A stretch of 64,000 nt of DNA from CALKYB01 sp964510575 (lineage in GTDB: Bacteria > Bdellovibrionota_C > UBA2361 > SZUA-149 > CALKYB01), in NCBI GenBank assembly GCA_964510575.1, contig CAZECN010000015.1:1-64000 (forward strand), read 5' to 3'. Position numbers and translations under genes: made by a program. The notes below the pieces were generated by a model that did no database searches, was not told the origin of the DNA, and was given only the letters and a program-made list of their open reading frames with translations. The number at the start of each line of letters is the position of its first letter. The first letter of the stretch is position 1. Shown here in pieces: positions 9,301-17,863 of this stretch.

Positions 9301-10261
9301 CCTGTCTGCTCATAATAACAGGCGTACAATCAGGGCATGGGCAGTAGATGGATTTGAAATCATCAACAACATTGCCTACAACTACGGTGAAGTAGGTATT
9401 CAAATGTTGCCAAGGCCTAAAGTCAATTATATTGATGGTTATACACTAGACAACTTTGTAAAAAAGGGTCCAACCACTTTAGTAGATCCTAGTTCTGGGG
9501 ACTACCAGCGTAGCCTGTACATACTTGGGGCTAACAATGGTAACAGTTTTATGAGCGTTGAAGGTAACTACGTTACTGAGACAAACGGCAACAGGAACCT
9601 GGTTGCTGACCCAATTGGTGACAATGATAATCAGCCAAGATCAGAACTGGTGTCACCAGTTGAAGACATACTTGAGCTGGTAAAAGAAGACAGTGATCAC
9701 CTGCGATGTATTGGAGCGTCCAGGCCAAGGCGGGACAGTCATGACCAGAGAGTTATCAATGAGTTCCACAACGGGACTGGGCAGGTTGGTATTAAGCTGA
9801 ACCATGAAAGAGATTTCAGTGAGTATTCAACTCGCGCTGTGACTCATCCCTGGGCTGACCGCGACAAAGACGGAATGCCAGACACCTGGGAGAGTAAAAT
9901 GAATATCTCTAATCCAGCTGGAAATAACCTTAACAGTAAATATACTAATGTTGAGATGTTTATTAATGGACTTGCCAACTGCCCAAGTATCAGTATTGAT
10001 ATGGACGATGGTGCATCCTTCACAAGAGGGCGAGCTGTCTCTATTCCTTTCTCTGGACACTGGGAAACCTGGCAGGGTGGACAGTATATCAGGGTTTGTA
10101 TTGATAACTTCTGCACAAACTACACGGACCAGGACAATAACAAAGTCTTTAACACCAGTTCTAGTCTAAGCACAGGTAGCCACACTGTTTCGATGACTTT
10201 GTATGGTCAGGACGGTGTAAGTGAGAAGGTTGGCCAGACCAAGACATTTAATATTAGATAA
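6383..10261 (+). CDS. Secreted modular pectate-lyase-like protein (paralogue 2)
   Basis: A 1292-residue exported protein with the same scaffold as the gene before it; residues about 120-615 are identical to paralogue 1. Signal peptide MNKYIKLAL to AMAQ, fourfold beta scaffold, two FN3-like domains, a shorter polyserine linker (nt 8492-8554), then a PL1-type beta-helix from about residue 740. That domain opens AFPGGLGWGAQTTSGGRGG and has VACQTAPPPGI and VSNVIMRHCRF. The catalytic part is clearly diverged from paralogue 1. After the Asp-rich DRDKDGMPDTWE loop it gains about 90 extra residues that look like an Ig-type beta domain (FNTSSSLSTGSHTVSM), possibly for carbohydrate binding or cell attachment. 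Start at ATG 6383; an in-frame TTG lies at 6368. Function is pectin-type lyase by family resemblance. Confidence 0.75.
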   Translation: MNKYIKLALSLSLLLSSSSAMAQSSTEDGVFNGFLNQTNVLECENYGSSEAILGLSLLSDSGQSLHSSSVVLAPNGTRHTVLNDVTGIQNIYGSISINKSRARSVVCRTVIYGPNPQDGSKNNDFIYSIPVSAGAAGKRGGQYTAINGMVATPASTYNWLTIANSSNRAFSAFIEFFNASGQKTGSYTVDELRANGRQDIAVGIGAEGSYIVHPEDNSQSYKAYVVQYGSDPSSTKNFFAFPSFSRDSDCGGEILQASTLGTSSTKSWLDLANLESRQVQTQVIIRNQQGAVVEQQAYTLAANAKLLLPLNSFIDPTGQGAIGTVELVCPSATSKIIAQVGQAGSHDGSQVVWTYLAQSSATSRAGAGQSIALPVNNFLGSLNWVKISNFSSREKFQDYDVFDMFGAKKEESFTRVAGSASTDINSGASLSADTVGLVKIPGSAEKSIDASLLRTYPDSAGRISNVLYIPGVVAGESGGESGSEDNNENPSVGNPGNDGDGVNPPTNINPTVTSVTSRVVSSTSVEISVGLSGEGRVRVFYGEEGTSPDLIESGDSRIHLDHKFLIEGLRANTEYSFNLRTWARDNGANFDTSETRTFTTRTVTANGNATIASVNINKLSPSSVELLVDLNGEGRVRVFYNQSGLPLNKVESGDSRVHQSHRFLLEGLSPDTIYSYQLTTWAANNGDNSDTSDIKTFKTLATGSSSSSSSSSSSSSSSSSSSSSGGGPVTPGNTGDLSTPLAFPGGLGWGAQTTSGGRGGRVIVVDSLLNTIDPNDGITTFNEAMTQYDEPRIITFSVAGLLDYTVGDDNQFDQIQLKFSQQGNVTVACQTAPPPGITLMGNGIRFDNDVSNVIMRHCRFRNNDPKGGLAESSACIRVLGTKTGEVQHNFVIDQLSCMWAADDPVSFGHIGSSEPTGSSNRNISITNSIVAEGDADSDHSESGLLPARFQHSHGMGCASSSERPVKKCSMVKNLSAHNNRRTIRAWAVDGFEIINNIAYNYGEVGIQMLPRPKVNYIDGYTLDNFVKKGPTTLVDPSSGDYQRSLYILGANNGNSFMSVEGNYVTETNGNRNLVADPIGDNDNQPRSELVSPVEDILELVKEDSDHLRCIGASRPRRDSHDQRVINEFHNGTGQVGIKLNHERDFSEYSTRAVTHPWADRDKDGMPDTWESKMNISNPAGNNLNSKYTNVEMFINGLANCPSISIDMDDGASFTRGRAVSIPFSGHWETWQGGQYIRVCIDNFCTNYTDQDNNKVFNTSSSLSTGSHTVSMTLYGQDGVSEKVGQTKTFNIR
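6740..8229 (+). repeat. Near-perfect intragenic repeat tract, copy B
   Basis: Partner of 2912-4401. Third paralogue sequence over the equivalent stretch (about 10650-12110) is clearly diverged at DNA level although the protein is similar. The identity is therefore special to copies 1 and 2 and not the result of strong constraint. Confidence 0.85.
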
Positions 10262-10282
10262 CGATTTAAAAAGGTTTTACAA

Positions 10283-13198
10283 TTGAAAAAGTTCTACGCT
10301 TTCCTATTAGGAAGTTTTATTGTCCTTTTCTCACAACAAACTTTAGCTCAAACGAGTTTAGTTGATGGAGTGTTTAACGGCTTTCTAAACCAGGTCAATG
10401 TCTTAGAATGTGAGAACCACGGTGAAAGTGAAACATCACTTGAGCTGAAACTTTACTCTCAAACTGGAGAATCGATTCATAGTAGCCAATTGACCATTGC
10501 TGGCAATGGTAGCAGACACACTGTTCTAAATAACCTAACAGACATCAGAAACACCTACGGAAACTTAACTGTTCAATCAGATTCCGGTAATTCAGTAATT
10601 TGCAGGACTGTAGTTTATGGCCAAAACCCTGGTGTGGATTATAAGAATAATGATTTTGTCTATGCCATTCCGGTTTCAGCGGGTAGCCCTGGTTTAAAAG
10701 GAGGGCAGTATAGCTCTATTGAAGGCCTTTCAATTCCTTCGTCCACTTATAACTGGCTGACTGTGTCCAACTCTTCAAACAGTGAGTTTTCAGCTTTTGT
10801 CGAATTCTTCAACCCTCAGGGAGAGAGAACCGGCAGTTACTCAATTGACGGACTACGAGTTGGAGGAAGGCAAGATATAGCTGTTGGAAGTGGCGTACAG
10901 GGGAGTTATGTAATTCATCCTGAAGATAATTCTCAAAGCTACAAGGCGTATCTGGTCCAGTATGGTTCTGATCAATCAAGTGATTTGAATTATTTTGCCT
11001 TTCCATCGTTTTCTAAGTCTTCTGACTGTGGAGGCGAGATTTTTCAGGCTTCTACTATGGGAACAGCTCATACAAAGAGCTGGATGGACGTTGCAAACCT
11101 GGAAAGTCGAGCAGTGTCGGTGAGTCTAAGATTCAGGGATCAACAGGGCAATGTTCTTGATAATCAAGAGCATACGCTTCCGGCACATGGGAAATTGCTA
11201 CTTACACTTAACTCAATAATAGATCCAGGTGACACCGGAGGTATTGGAACTGTTGAGATGATATGTCCCACGTCTTCTACTAAAGTTATCGCACAAGTTG
11301 GACAAGCAGGTTCTCATGATGGACTAAAGGCAGTTTGGGCATACTTAGTTCAAAGCTCACCAGAGTCAAGAGCAGGTGAAGGTCAAGTAGTAGGACTACC
11401 AGTGAATACCTTTCTAGAATCTCTAAACTGGGCAAAGTTGTTTAATACTCAAAGTAGCGAAAAGTTTCAGAGCTATAGTGTCTACGATTTAAATGGAGCC
11501 AGGGCAGAGAAAAGTTTTAGAGGAATAGCTGGAGGCGGTAGTGTAGATATTAATTCAGGAGCTACACTTAGTGCTGACTCTGTCGGATTAGTTAAGATTC
11601 CAGGCTCAGCAGACCGTTCAATTAACGCAAGTCTTTTAAGAACCTATCCTGACCAGCTAGGTAGAATCTCCAACGTTCTTTATATTCCTGGAGTGGTGGT
11701 TGGAGAATCCAGCAGTGAAGACAACGATGGTAATCCCTCAGCAGACAATCCTAGCAATGATAGTGGTGGCGGAGTTACCCCCCCTACAAACATTAACCCA
11801 ACTGTTACATCAGTAACTTCAAGAGTTGTTTCCTCAACATCAGTGGAGATTTCAGTAAGTCTCTCCGGTGAAGGACGAGCCAGAGTCTTTTACGGAGAAG
11901 AAGGAACCTCACCGGACTTGATTGCTTCAGGCGATAGTCTAGTTCACCCTGATCATAAGTTTTTAATAGAAGGATTAAAACCGAATACGGAGTACTCTTT
12001 TCACCTTAGAACCTGGGCAAGAGACAATGGAGCCAATTTTGATACTTCTGAAACTAGAGCATTTACAACAAGAACTGTTACAACGAACGGTAACGCAACT
12101 ATTGCCTCAGTGAATATCAACAAGCTCACTCCTAGCTCGGTGGAACTTCTGGTTGATTTAAATGGTGAGGGACGGGTTAGAATTTTCTATAATAAAAGTG
12201 GACTTGATTTAAACAAAATAGAGTCAGGTGACAGCAGAGTACATCAAAGCCATAGATTCGTGCTGGAAGGATTGAGCCCGGATACAATTTACTCCTACCA
12301 GCTAACAACCTGGGCTGCTCAAAATGGAGAAAATTCTGATACAACACAGATTAAGACTTTTAAAACTTTAGCTACTGGCACTAGCTCTAGTAGTTCTTCA
12401 TCAAGTTCTAGTAGCTCGTCGTCCAGCTCTAGTGGTTCCTCATCTAGCTCAAGCAGCTCATCTAGTTCATCTAGCTCCAATAGATCTTCCTCTAGTGGAA
12501 ACACTATTGGTTGCGTGGAAGAAGGTTCTGCCAATAAAACTGTTAGCCTCCTACTGATTGGCAACAGCTTGACCAGAGGTGTTAAAGAAAAACTTGAAGA
12601 ATTATTGATTTGTGGCGGCTATTCAGCAGACTTGGCTCGCTCCAACCCGAGTGGTTACTGGCTTCATGAGCACCTTGAAGACAACCGGACATTAGACCTT
12701 ATTGCAGAGGGTTACGACTTAACTCTACTGCAAGAGAAGAGTCGCGGTATCCCAACTCACAGTCCACCGTTCGAAATTATAAATGGTTTAAAAGATAAAA
12801 TTGAAGCGGCAGGTAGCAAAATGGGTTTCTATCAAACATGGGGATTTGCAAATAGAAATCGAGAGGTTATCGACGGTATTCTAACTGGCTATGAATACGT
12901 TGCTGATCAGTTTAACGCTCCATTAGTGCATATTGGCAGAGCATGGGATGAATATTACATAAGCAATAATGAAAGGCCGCCGGTTACTTTGTTTACTGAT
13001 ACAGTACACGCAACCGAACAAGGACAATCATTGATAGCTTACACGTTGTACGCCTATCTAACAGGGGACTCTCCTGTAAATTTATCGCCTTTGGCGCTAA
13101 GTGATGTTAGGGCTTTTGAGTTGCAGACTATTGCCTGGGAAACCTATCAATTCGAATCCAGTGCTTCCAATAGCTCTTCTCTTCAGGATCTTGATTAG
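10283..13198 (+). CDS. Secreted modular SGNH hydrolase (paralogue 3)
   Basis: A 971-residue exported protein. The TTG start at 10283 lies 8 bases after AAAAAGG and gives a signal peptide ending TLAQ. It repeats the scaffold of the two genes before it (opening GVFNGFLNQ, four beta units, two FN3-like domains about 505-695) and has the longest polyserine linker (nt 12383-12496). The cargo is an SGNH/GDSL-type hydrolase (about 753-930): block I reads LLIGNSLTRG with the presumed nucleophilic serine near 761, an LLQEKSR block follows, and FTDTVHAT near 904-911 supplies the Asp-x-x-His pair. This resembles SGNH families that deacetylate sugars. Beside two PL1-like proteins, removal of acetyl esters from pectin is a reasonable inference but unproven. 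It lies 21 bases after paralogue 2, so probably co-transcribed. Confidence 0.75.
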   Translation: MKKFYAFLLGSFIVLFSQQTLAQTSLVDGVFNGFLNQVNVLECENHGESETSLELKLYSQTGESIHSSQLTIAGNGSRHTVLNNLTDIRNTYGNLTVQSDSGNSVICRTVVYGQNPGVDYKNNDFVYAIPVSAGSPGLKGGQYSSIEGLSIPSSTYNWLTVSNSSNSEFSAFVEFFNPQGERTGSYSIDGLRVGGRQDIAVGSGVQGSYVIHPEDNSQSYKAYLVQYGSDQSSDLNYFAFPSFSKSSDCGGEIFQASTMGTAHTKSWMDVANLESRAVSVSLRFRDQQGNVLDNQEHTLPAHGKLLLTLNSIIDPGDTGGIGTVEMICPTSSTKVIAQVGQAGSHDGLKAVWAYLVQSSPESRAGEGQVVGLPVNTFLESLNWAKLFNTQSSEKFQSYSVYDLNGARAEKSFRGIAGGGSVDINSGATLSADSVGLVKIPGSADRSINASLLRTYPDQLGRISNVLYIPGVVVGESSSEDNDGNPSADNPSNDSGGGVTPPTNINPTVTSVTSRVVSSTSVEISVSLSGEGRARVFYGEEGTSPDLIASGDSLVHPDHKFLIEGLKPNTEYSFHLRTWARDNGANFDTSETRAFTTRTVTTNGNATIASVNINKLTPSSVELLVDLNGEGRVRIFYNKSGLDLNKIESGDSRVHQSHRFVLEGLSPDTIYSYQLTTWAAQNGENSDTTQIKTFKTLATGTSSSSSSSSSSSSSSSSSGSSSSSSSSSSSSSSNRSSSSGNTIGCVEEGSANKTVSLLLIGNSLTRGVKEKLEELLICGGYSADLARSNPSGYWLHEHLEDNRTLDLIAEGYDLTLLQEKSRGIPTHSPPFEIINGLKDKIEAAGSKMGFYQTWGFANRNREVIDGILTGYEYVADQFNAPLVHIGRAWDEYYISNNERPPVTLFTDTVHATEQGQSLIAYTLYAYLTGDSPVNLSPLALSDVRAFELQTIAWETYQFESSASNSSSLQDLD

Positions 13199-13254
13199 TA
13201 AAGCAGGGAGACACTGGTAATCTTTCTACTAGAAGCCAGTAAGGAAAAATACGA

Positions 13255-14046
13255 TTATTCTGTATCCTCAAGCACCTCTGCCAGGCGCGTGCAAAGAGAC
13301 TGAACCCCCTGGTCAGAGCCATAGCGTTTTTTGATCTTAGCAACCGAGTTTTCAAACTCTCTAACTGCTGCATTTAGCTTAGAAACTTTTATCCCCTCAC
13401 CAGAAACAGAAACTCCTGAAATAAGACTGATCAACTCGCTTTCAAGATTGCTGCCAAGACCTTCCAAAGCTCCATCAACATCTTCATCTCTTGCTTGATC
13501 TATAAAATCTCTTCCATCTACCAGAAGCCAGTTTCCGCCTTCAAGTCCAGAATCTGAAACCATTACCGGCGAAGAGCCCTGCAACCAAACCTCGGCTTCA
13601 TTTTGAGCCCAAGTACTAGCCTGATCACAAAGCTCGTTCTCCGGGTGCCCGGAATGGCCTTTTACATGCTCTGGCTCAACACTGATTCCTTTAGACAGTT
13701 CCAGATAAGACTTCCACAGTCCCATGTTTTTCACCGGCTTTTTTTGAGAAGTCAGCCAGCCGTTTCGCTTCCAGTTATTTATATAACCTGTTGCACTTTT
13801 TAGCGTGTACTCACTGTCAGAAACCCAATGAACATCTTTGTGATCACTAAATGCCGATTCACCAGATTTCAAACACTTCATAGCCGCAAACCCTAAAAGT
13901 CCGGCAGTGATCTCAGCTTCATTGTTTGTTCCAGAGCCAAGATAAATAACTAGATTAATCTGCTCACCGCTTTCAGCCCTTAGGATACAAGCGCCAGCAG
14001 CGCTGCTTCCTCTTTGCCCTCCCCCATCACTAAATAATAAAAGCAT
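13255..14046 (-). CDS. Ribonuclease HI with C-terminal extension
   Basis: A 263-residue cytosolic enzyme that cuts the RNA strand of RNA-DNA hybrids. All catalytic positions of RNase HI are visible: D7 (FSDGG), E45 (TNNEAE), D77 (SDSEY), H131 (VKGHSGHPENE) and D141 (CDQAS). The usual TDGSC opening is altered to FSDGG, and the domain ends near residue 150. About 110 further residues follow, with a short helical tail (SKLNAAVREFENSVAKIKK); I do not recognise this part, and standard RNase HI is about 155 residues. Its start lies 2 bases after the stop of the membrane-protein gene on the same strand, so the two are probably translated together. It converges with the SGNH gene at 13198. Confidence 0.85.
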   Translation of the reverse strand: MLLLFSDGGGQRGSSAAGACILRAESGEQINLVIYLGSGTNNEAEITAGLLGFAAMKCLKSGESAFSDHKDVHWVSDSEYTLKSATGYINNWKRNGWLTSQKKPVKNMGLWKSYLELSKGISVEPEHVKGHSGHPENELCDQASTWAQNEAEVWLQGSSPVMVSDSGLEGGNWLLVDGRDFIDQARDEDVDGALEGLGSNLESELISLISGVSVSGEGIKVSKLNAAVREFENSVAKIKKRYGSDQGVQSLCTRLAEVLEDTE

Positions 14047-14048
14047 CG

Positions 14049-15464
14049 TTATTCTTCCGGTATTCCTCGTGGGTAGCGTTCATCAACTAGTTTTTGCAAC
14101 TCACCATTTAAATTGAAAAACACCAACTCAAAATAGCCTTCACTACTGACGTCCTTTGGAACACTGTAGCTGAGCTTCATTCTCAAAGGGTCTTCAGACA
14201 AAAAACCATTTTCTCTAAACACTCTTTGATCATCCTGATCGTAAACTAAAACCTTTGCAGGTTTAATAAGTTTGGACTTAACTGACTCTTCTTCCAGACT
14301 ATTGGTAAATTGAAGTTGAAATTGATTGGGATTAAACCAAGAAAAGCCCTTTTGATAATCCTCAATAATGACTTCTACTTCAAACTTTCCATCTACAACA
14401 TAGGCCCTTCTTAGCTCATAGACACTGTCAACAGGCATTCGACGTGACTCAACAGCAAGCTGATAAAGAAAAATAGTGCTCGCAAGACTCACAATAAAAA
14501 CCAGAGCGGTCTTCAAAATACTTCCAGAAAAATTGTGGATTCCCTTCCCCTCAGGCATCTCCACTGAAGGCCTTTCAAGCTCCAGCTCCTCCAGACCATC
14601 CTCTGGGAGAAGAGAAAGCAAGCAGTAAACTCCAGCCGCAATCACCAATACTTGAGGAAAGGAAACTAAAATTTGCTTCACTATGAGTACTGTCAAAGCC
14701 CCAGAATCACCTGCTATAAGGTTAAAAAGAGCTTGAGGGGTAACCGTTACAAACCAAAGAAGTAGCAAAAACAAAACTGATTCTCGCCAGTGCATGGAAC
14801 TAAAACGAACAGAGCGAGTTATACCCAAGTCAAGAATCGATTTAAATTTAAACCAACTAAACAATCCAGAACGTTCTGCTAGAACCGAGGCTTTCACCTC
14901 TTCGTCCTTACCATATTCCATATCAGGAACTGGCTCAGACTCCGGATCCTCCTGAGGGAGACACTGTTCCAAAGCTGGAAATACTGGCGTCCAAGCAAGA
15001 AAAAGAAACGCTAACAAACCAGGCGGAACCTCTATGGCAAAACCTAGTATTGCAATCAACATGATATAACTCATGAAGACCTTGGGCATCGAGGTCAGGG
15101 AGCTAAATATAATCTCGTTGTTACTACTCAGCTCCCCTCTTAATTTGGAAAAAACAAAAAAAGTCACTGCAGTAAGAAGCCACGCGTTGGCCATATAAAT
15201 TGAGATTAGAACTAGAAAAGTTCTCTTATCCCCTGGGATAGCTCCCTGAACAGCCACGTAACCAGCTAATTCAACAATCAAAGGTAGGAGCAAAATAGCA
15301 AAAAGAGCCTTCTTATTACTAAAGGCAAACTTAAGCCCTCTATCAAAAGCATTAGATTTCAGAATACCACTGCTGGATAGAAACCCAGCCGCATGGCGAG
15401 TGCCATTATCAGGCGACGCACCCACTACCGATTCTGTAATGTTCGTTGGCTTTTTAGGACCCAA
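14049..15464 (-). CDS. Unknown multi-pass inner-membrane protein
   Basis: I do not recognise this 471-residue protein. It begins at a TTG (15464) and has about six to seven hydrophobic segments, roughly at residues 38-58, 70-92, 112-145, 212-235, 245-272 and 305-326. An acidic stretch lies between them (EDPESEPVPDMEYGKDEE). The last 130 residues follow the final membrane helix and are soluble and beta-rich, most likely periplasmic. The first hydrophobic block (FSNKKALFAILLLPL) recalls EI24-like proteins, but this is weak. It is the upstream partner of the RNase H gene and is divergent from the pabC-like gene, with 61 bases between them. Confidence 0.65.
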   Translation of the reverse strand: MGPKKPTNITESVVGASPDNGTRHAAGFLSSSGILKSNAFDRGLKFAFSNKKALFAILLLPLIVELAGYVAVQGAIPGDKRTFLVLISIYMANAWLLTAVTFFVFSKLRGELSSNNEIIFSSLTSMPKVFMSYIMLIAILGFAIEVPPGLLAFLFLAWTPVFPALEQCLPQEDPESEPVPDMEYGKDEEVKASVLAERSGLFSWFKFKSILDLGITRSVRFSSMHWRESVLFLLLLWFVTVTPQALFNLIAGDSGALTVLIVKQILVSFPQVLVIAAGVYCLLSLLPEDGLEELELERPSVEMPEGKGIHNFSGSILKTALVFIVSLASTIFLYQLAVESRRMPVDSVYELRRAYVVDGKFEVEVIIEDYQKGFSWFNPNQFQLQFTNSLEEESVKSKLIKPAKVLVYDQDDQRVFRENGFLSEDPLRMKLSYSVPKDVSSEGYFELVFFNLNGELQKLVDERYPRGIPEE

Positions 15465-15525
15465 TTGCTAATCTCATCTTGAAACATTCCTATACTTAGA
15501 CTCTAGTAGAAGTCCCAAGCTTGAA

Positions 15526-16383
15526 ATGAATCCAGTCTCTCACACTACTCTCTCTGATGGCAAAACCAACCGCGCCATTAATAAGAATTTCACTCTGGTG
15601 TCAAATACCGATCAAAGTTCTGTCTTCACTACTTTTTCAAGCTTCTACCACGCTGAAAAAGGCCACCTTCTACCTCTTTTTGAACGACACCTTGAAAGAC
15701 TAGTTTCGGGTTCGAGAGAGATGAAAATCCTTAATAGTTCCCTAGACGAACATCAAGAAGGTTATATTAGAGCCCAATTATGGGCTGCTTGTCAGGACTA
15801 CAAAATCAAATACCAACTCCCTGACTCATTTCAATGTCTTAAAGCTAGGCTAGTTCTTTCTCCCACAGGGTTAGAAATATATCTAACCGCAGTCGAATCG
15901 CATTGGTTCACTGAGACCCCTGTCCGCCTTGTGACCTATTCAGATACTCGACCCAATCCGAAAGTCAAACATGTCGACCTTGAAGTCAATTTAAAAGCAG
16001 CTGAGTTCGCTTCAAAAAAAGGGTTCGATCATGCCCTGCTTGTAACTAATCAAGGTCTAGTTCAAGAATGCGACTGGGCTAACATCTTCTGGCACGACAA
16101 CAAGAACAGGCTATTTTCCAGCAAACTGAATTCATTACCTGGAATAATTCAACAATTAGTAGCTAGATCCAACGAGCTTCATTGGGCGCAGGTTCACTAT
16201 CAAGAAATACTTGAAGAAGCTCATACAATATTCATTAGTAAGGGAACCACTGGCCTAAACCCCGTATCTGAAATAAATGATCATTGTATCAAGTTCGATA
16301 AGTCCCTTTACCAAAATATAGTGGATAGACTAATGCCTGAGTTTCTAGATACAGCCACTAACCTCGAAATAAGCAATGAATAG
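15526..16383 (+). CDS. pabC: Class IV aminotransferase, probable aminodeoxychorismate lyase
   Basis: A 285-residue pyridoxal-phosphate fold-type IV enzyme. Visible marks: SVFTTFSSF and LFERHLERL in the N-terminal domain; KVKH near 147-150, where the PLP-binding lysine of the family lies; ECDWANIFW (about 180-190) with the glutamate that contacts the pyridine nitrogen; and a GIIQQLV helix that binds phosphate. Branched-chain aminotransferases and D-amino-acid transaminases share the fold. The choice of 4-amino-4-deoxychorismate lyase, which makes p-aminobenzoate for folate, rests on context: its last 8 bases overlap the start of folP and folK is next. No pabA or pabB lies in the window. Confidence 0.7.
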   Translation: MNPVSHTTLSDGKTNRAINKNFTLVSNTDQSSVFTTFSSFYHAEKGHLLPLFERHLERLVSGSREMKILNSSLDEHQEGYIRAQLWAACQDYKIKYQLPDSFQCLKARLVLSPTGLEIYLTAVESHWFTETPVRLVTYSDTRPNPKVKHVDLEVNLKAAEFASKKGFDHALLVTNQGLVQECDWANIFWHDNKNRLFSSKLNSLPGIIQQLVARSNELHWAQVHYQEILEEAHTIFISKGTTGLNPVSEINDHCIKFDKSLYQNIVDRLMPEFLDTATNLEISNE

Positions 16384-17218
16384 AGAGCAAGAAGAAAGAT
16401 TTACTAGCTTGTTGAGTGGCTCTAAAACACTAGTGATGGGTGTTTGCAATATTACTCCGGATTCTTTCAGTGATGGAGGAAAGTTTTTAGCTGAAGATAA
16501 AGCATTTGAGCACTGTCAGAAGTTGTTCAACTCAGGAGCAGACATAGTTGATATTGGTGGTGAATCAACCGGCCCTGGATCAACACCTGTGAACTTGGAG
16601 GAAGAACTTGCCAGAGTTATTCCTGTAGTCGAAAAGGCTTCAAAGTTGGGCCCAATTAGTGTTGATACCTACAAGGCCGAAGTAGCAAGTGAAGCAATCA
16701 AAAATGGGGCGACCTTGATTAACGATGTTTCTGGCTTAAAAGCAGAACCCAAGTTGGCTGAAGTAATCGCTTCCTCTGCGACGTGGCTAGTCCTTATGCA
16801 TAATAAAAGTGAAACTCCTCTACCCCATGTAAAAGAAACCAAAGCTATCGGGGAAGAAATTGTTGGCCTTATTATAGATAGTCTAGCTAAAAAGGTCGAA
16901 AACGCTACTAGGCTTGGAATAGCAAAAAGTAAAATAATCCTAGACCCCGGCATGGGGGCTTTTGTCAGTCAGGATCCGAAGCACTCTTGGGAGCTACTAG
17001 CCAAATTTGATAGAATAACCAAGGAATTTTCAGACTTTCCTGTAATGGTTGCAACCTCCCGCAAAGGATTTCTTGGAGGCAAACTTGAAGAAAGGGATCC
17101 TATTTCACAGTACACTGCTAGCTGGGCAAGCGACAGAGGGGCGAAAATAATTAGGACTCATCGACCAGATCTGGCTTCAAGTTTCTTGGCCGCAAGGGAA
17201 AAACTATCTGCTTCTTGA
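16376..17218 (+). CDS. folP: Dihydropteroate synthase
   Basis: A 280-residue cytosolic enzyme joining p-aminobenzoate to 6-hydroxymethyl-dihydropterin pyrophosphate in folate synthesis. Every DHPS signature is present: MGVCNITPDSFSDGG, DIVDIGGESTGPGS, ISVDTYK, INDVSG, LDPGMG (where many family members have LDPGIGF), ATSRKGFLG and a terminal IIRTHR. Length is typical. The ATG overlaps the end of the pabC-like gene by 8 bases, indicating translational coupling. The 3' end overlaps folK on the opposite strand by 61 bases (17158-17218), so the last 19 codons and the stop are read on both strands. Confidence 0.95.
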   Translation: MNREQEERFTSLLSGSKTLVMGVCNITPDSFSDGGKFLAEDKAFEHCQKLFNSGADIVDIGGESTGPGSTPVNLEEELARVIPVVEKASKLGPISVDTYKAEVASEAIKNGATLINDVSGLKAEPKLAEVIASSATWLVLMHNKSETPLPHVKETKAIGEEIVGLIIDSLAKKVENATRLGIAKSKIILDPGMGAFVSQDPKHSWELLAKFDRITKEFSDFPVMVATSRKGFLGGKLEERDPISQYTASWASDRGAKIIRTHRPDLASSFLAAREKLSAS

Positions 17219-17727
17219 AAGAGTTTTACCTGAAGAGGATCTTCTAACTCGTTAAAGAGCTCTTCGACCGACTTACCAACTCCTGGGTGCCTAAATTCCT
17301 GGGCTATCTGCATTAGTGGAATCAACACAAACCGCCTAAGGTGAAAACGAGGATGAGGAACTTCTAGATTTTTAGTTTTTATACTTTCTTCACCAAAGAA
17401 AACTATATCAATATCAATTAACCGAGAATCATAGACCCCTATCTCAGTTTCCCGATTCCTTCCTACTTCGTTTTCAATCTCAAGACATTTCTTTAGCAAC
17501 TCGGCAGCAGAAGATTTAGTTTCAAAGGCTACAACAAAATTTAAATAATCTGGTTTAGATCCTGAGCTATCCCCCGAACTCACCAGCGCCTCGGTCTCAA
17601 ACACATCTGAACAAACAATCTTCTCCCCAGAGGCTAGTAGACGCTCAGCCACCATAGCCAAAGCTAGGTCCAGATTGCCAAATCTATCCCCAAGGTTACT
17701 ACCTAGTGAAAGTATTACTCGTTCCAT
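17158..17727 (-). CDS. folK: 2-amino-4-hydroxy-6-hydroxymethyldihydropteridine pyrophosphokinase
   Basis: A 189-residue HPPK, the step just before folP in folate synthesis. It shows the opening VILSLGSNLGDR, the central SRLIDIDIVFFG motif with the magnesium-binding aspartates, and VPHPRFHLRRFVLIPL. The C-terminal 30 or so residues go beyond the usual 160-residue core and are where the gene runs antisense into folP. The ATG at 17727 has a weak ribosome-binding site. It is divergent from dxs, with 136 bases between them that must hold both promoters. Confidence 0.93.
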   Translation of the reverse strand: MERVILSLGSNLGDRFGNLDLALAMVAERLLASGEKIVCSDVFETEALVSSGDSSGSKPDYLNFVVAFETKSSAAELLKKCLEIENEVGRNRETEIGVYDSRLIDIDIVFFGEESIKTKNLEVPHPRFHLRRFVLIPLMQIAQEFRHPGVGKSVEELFNELEDPLQVKLFQEADSFSLAAKKLEARSGR

Positions 17728-17863
17728 CTAAAAATCACTCAACAAAATCAGCTAGATAGTCCAGTAATCCATTTTTCTAAACAATGTTGGCACCTTTGAC
17801 ATATCAAACCTCTAATCATATTATTTTGATGCATTAAAACTCTTCTCTCACAGAAAGCAAAGA

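Noticed and set aside
12319..12564. Minus-strand frame rich in Leu-Glu-Leu-Asp
   Set aside because: It is the mirror image of the polyserine codons of the third secreted protein; similar shadows occur at 8407-8694.
2555..13198. Assignment to Cellvibrio/Saccharophagus-like bacteria from polyserine linkers
   Set aside because: Polyserine linkers arise repeatedly, and the rest of the window (lone infC, TPR amidase, gene order) does not support that lineage firmly.
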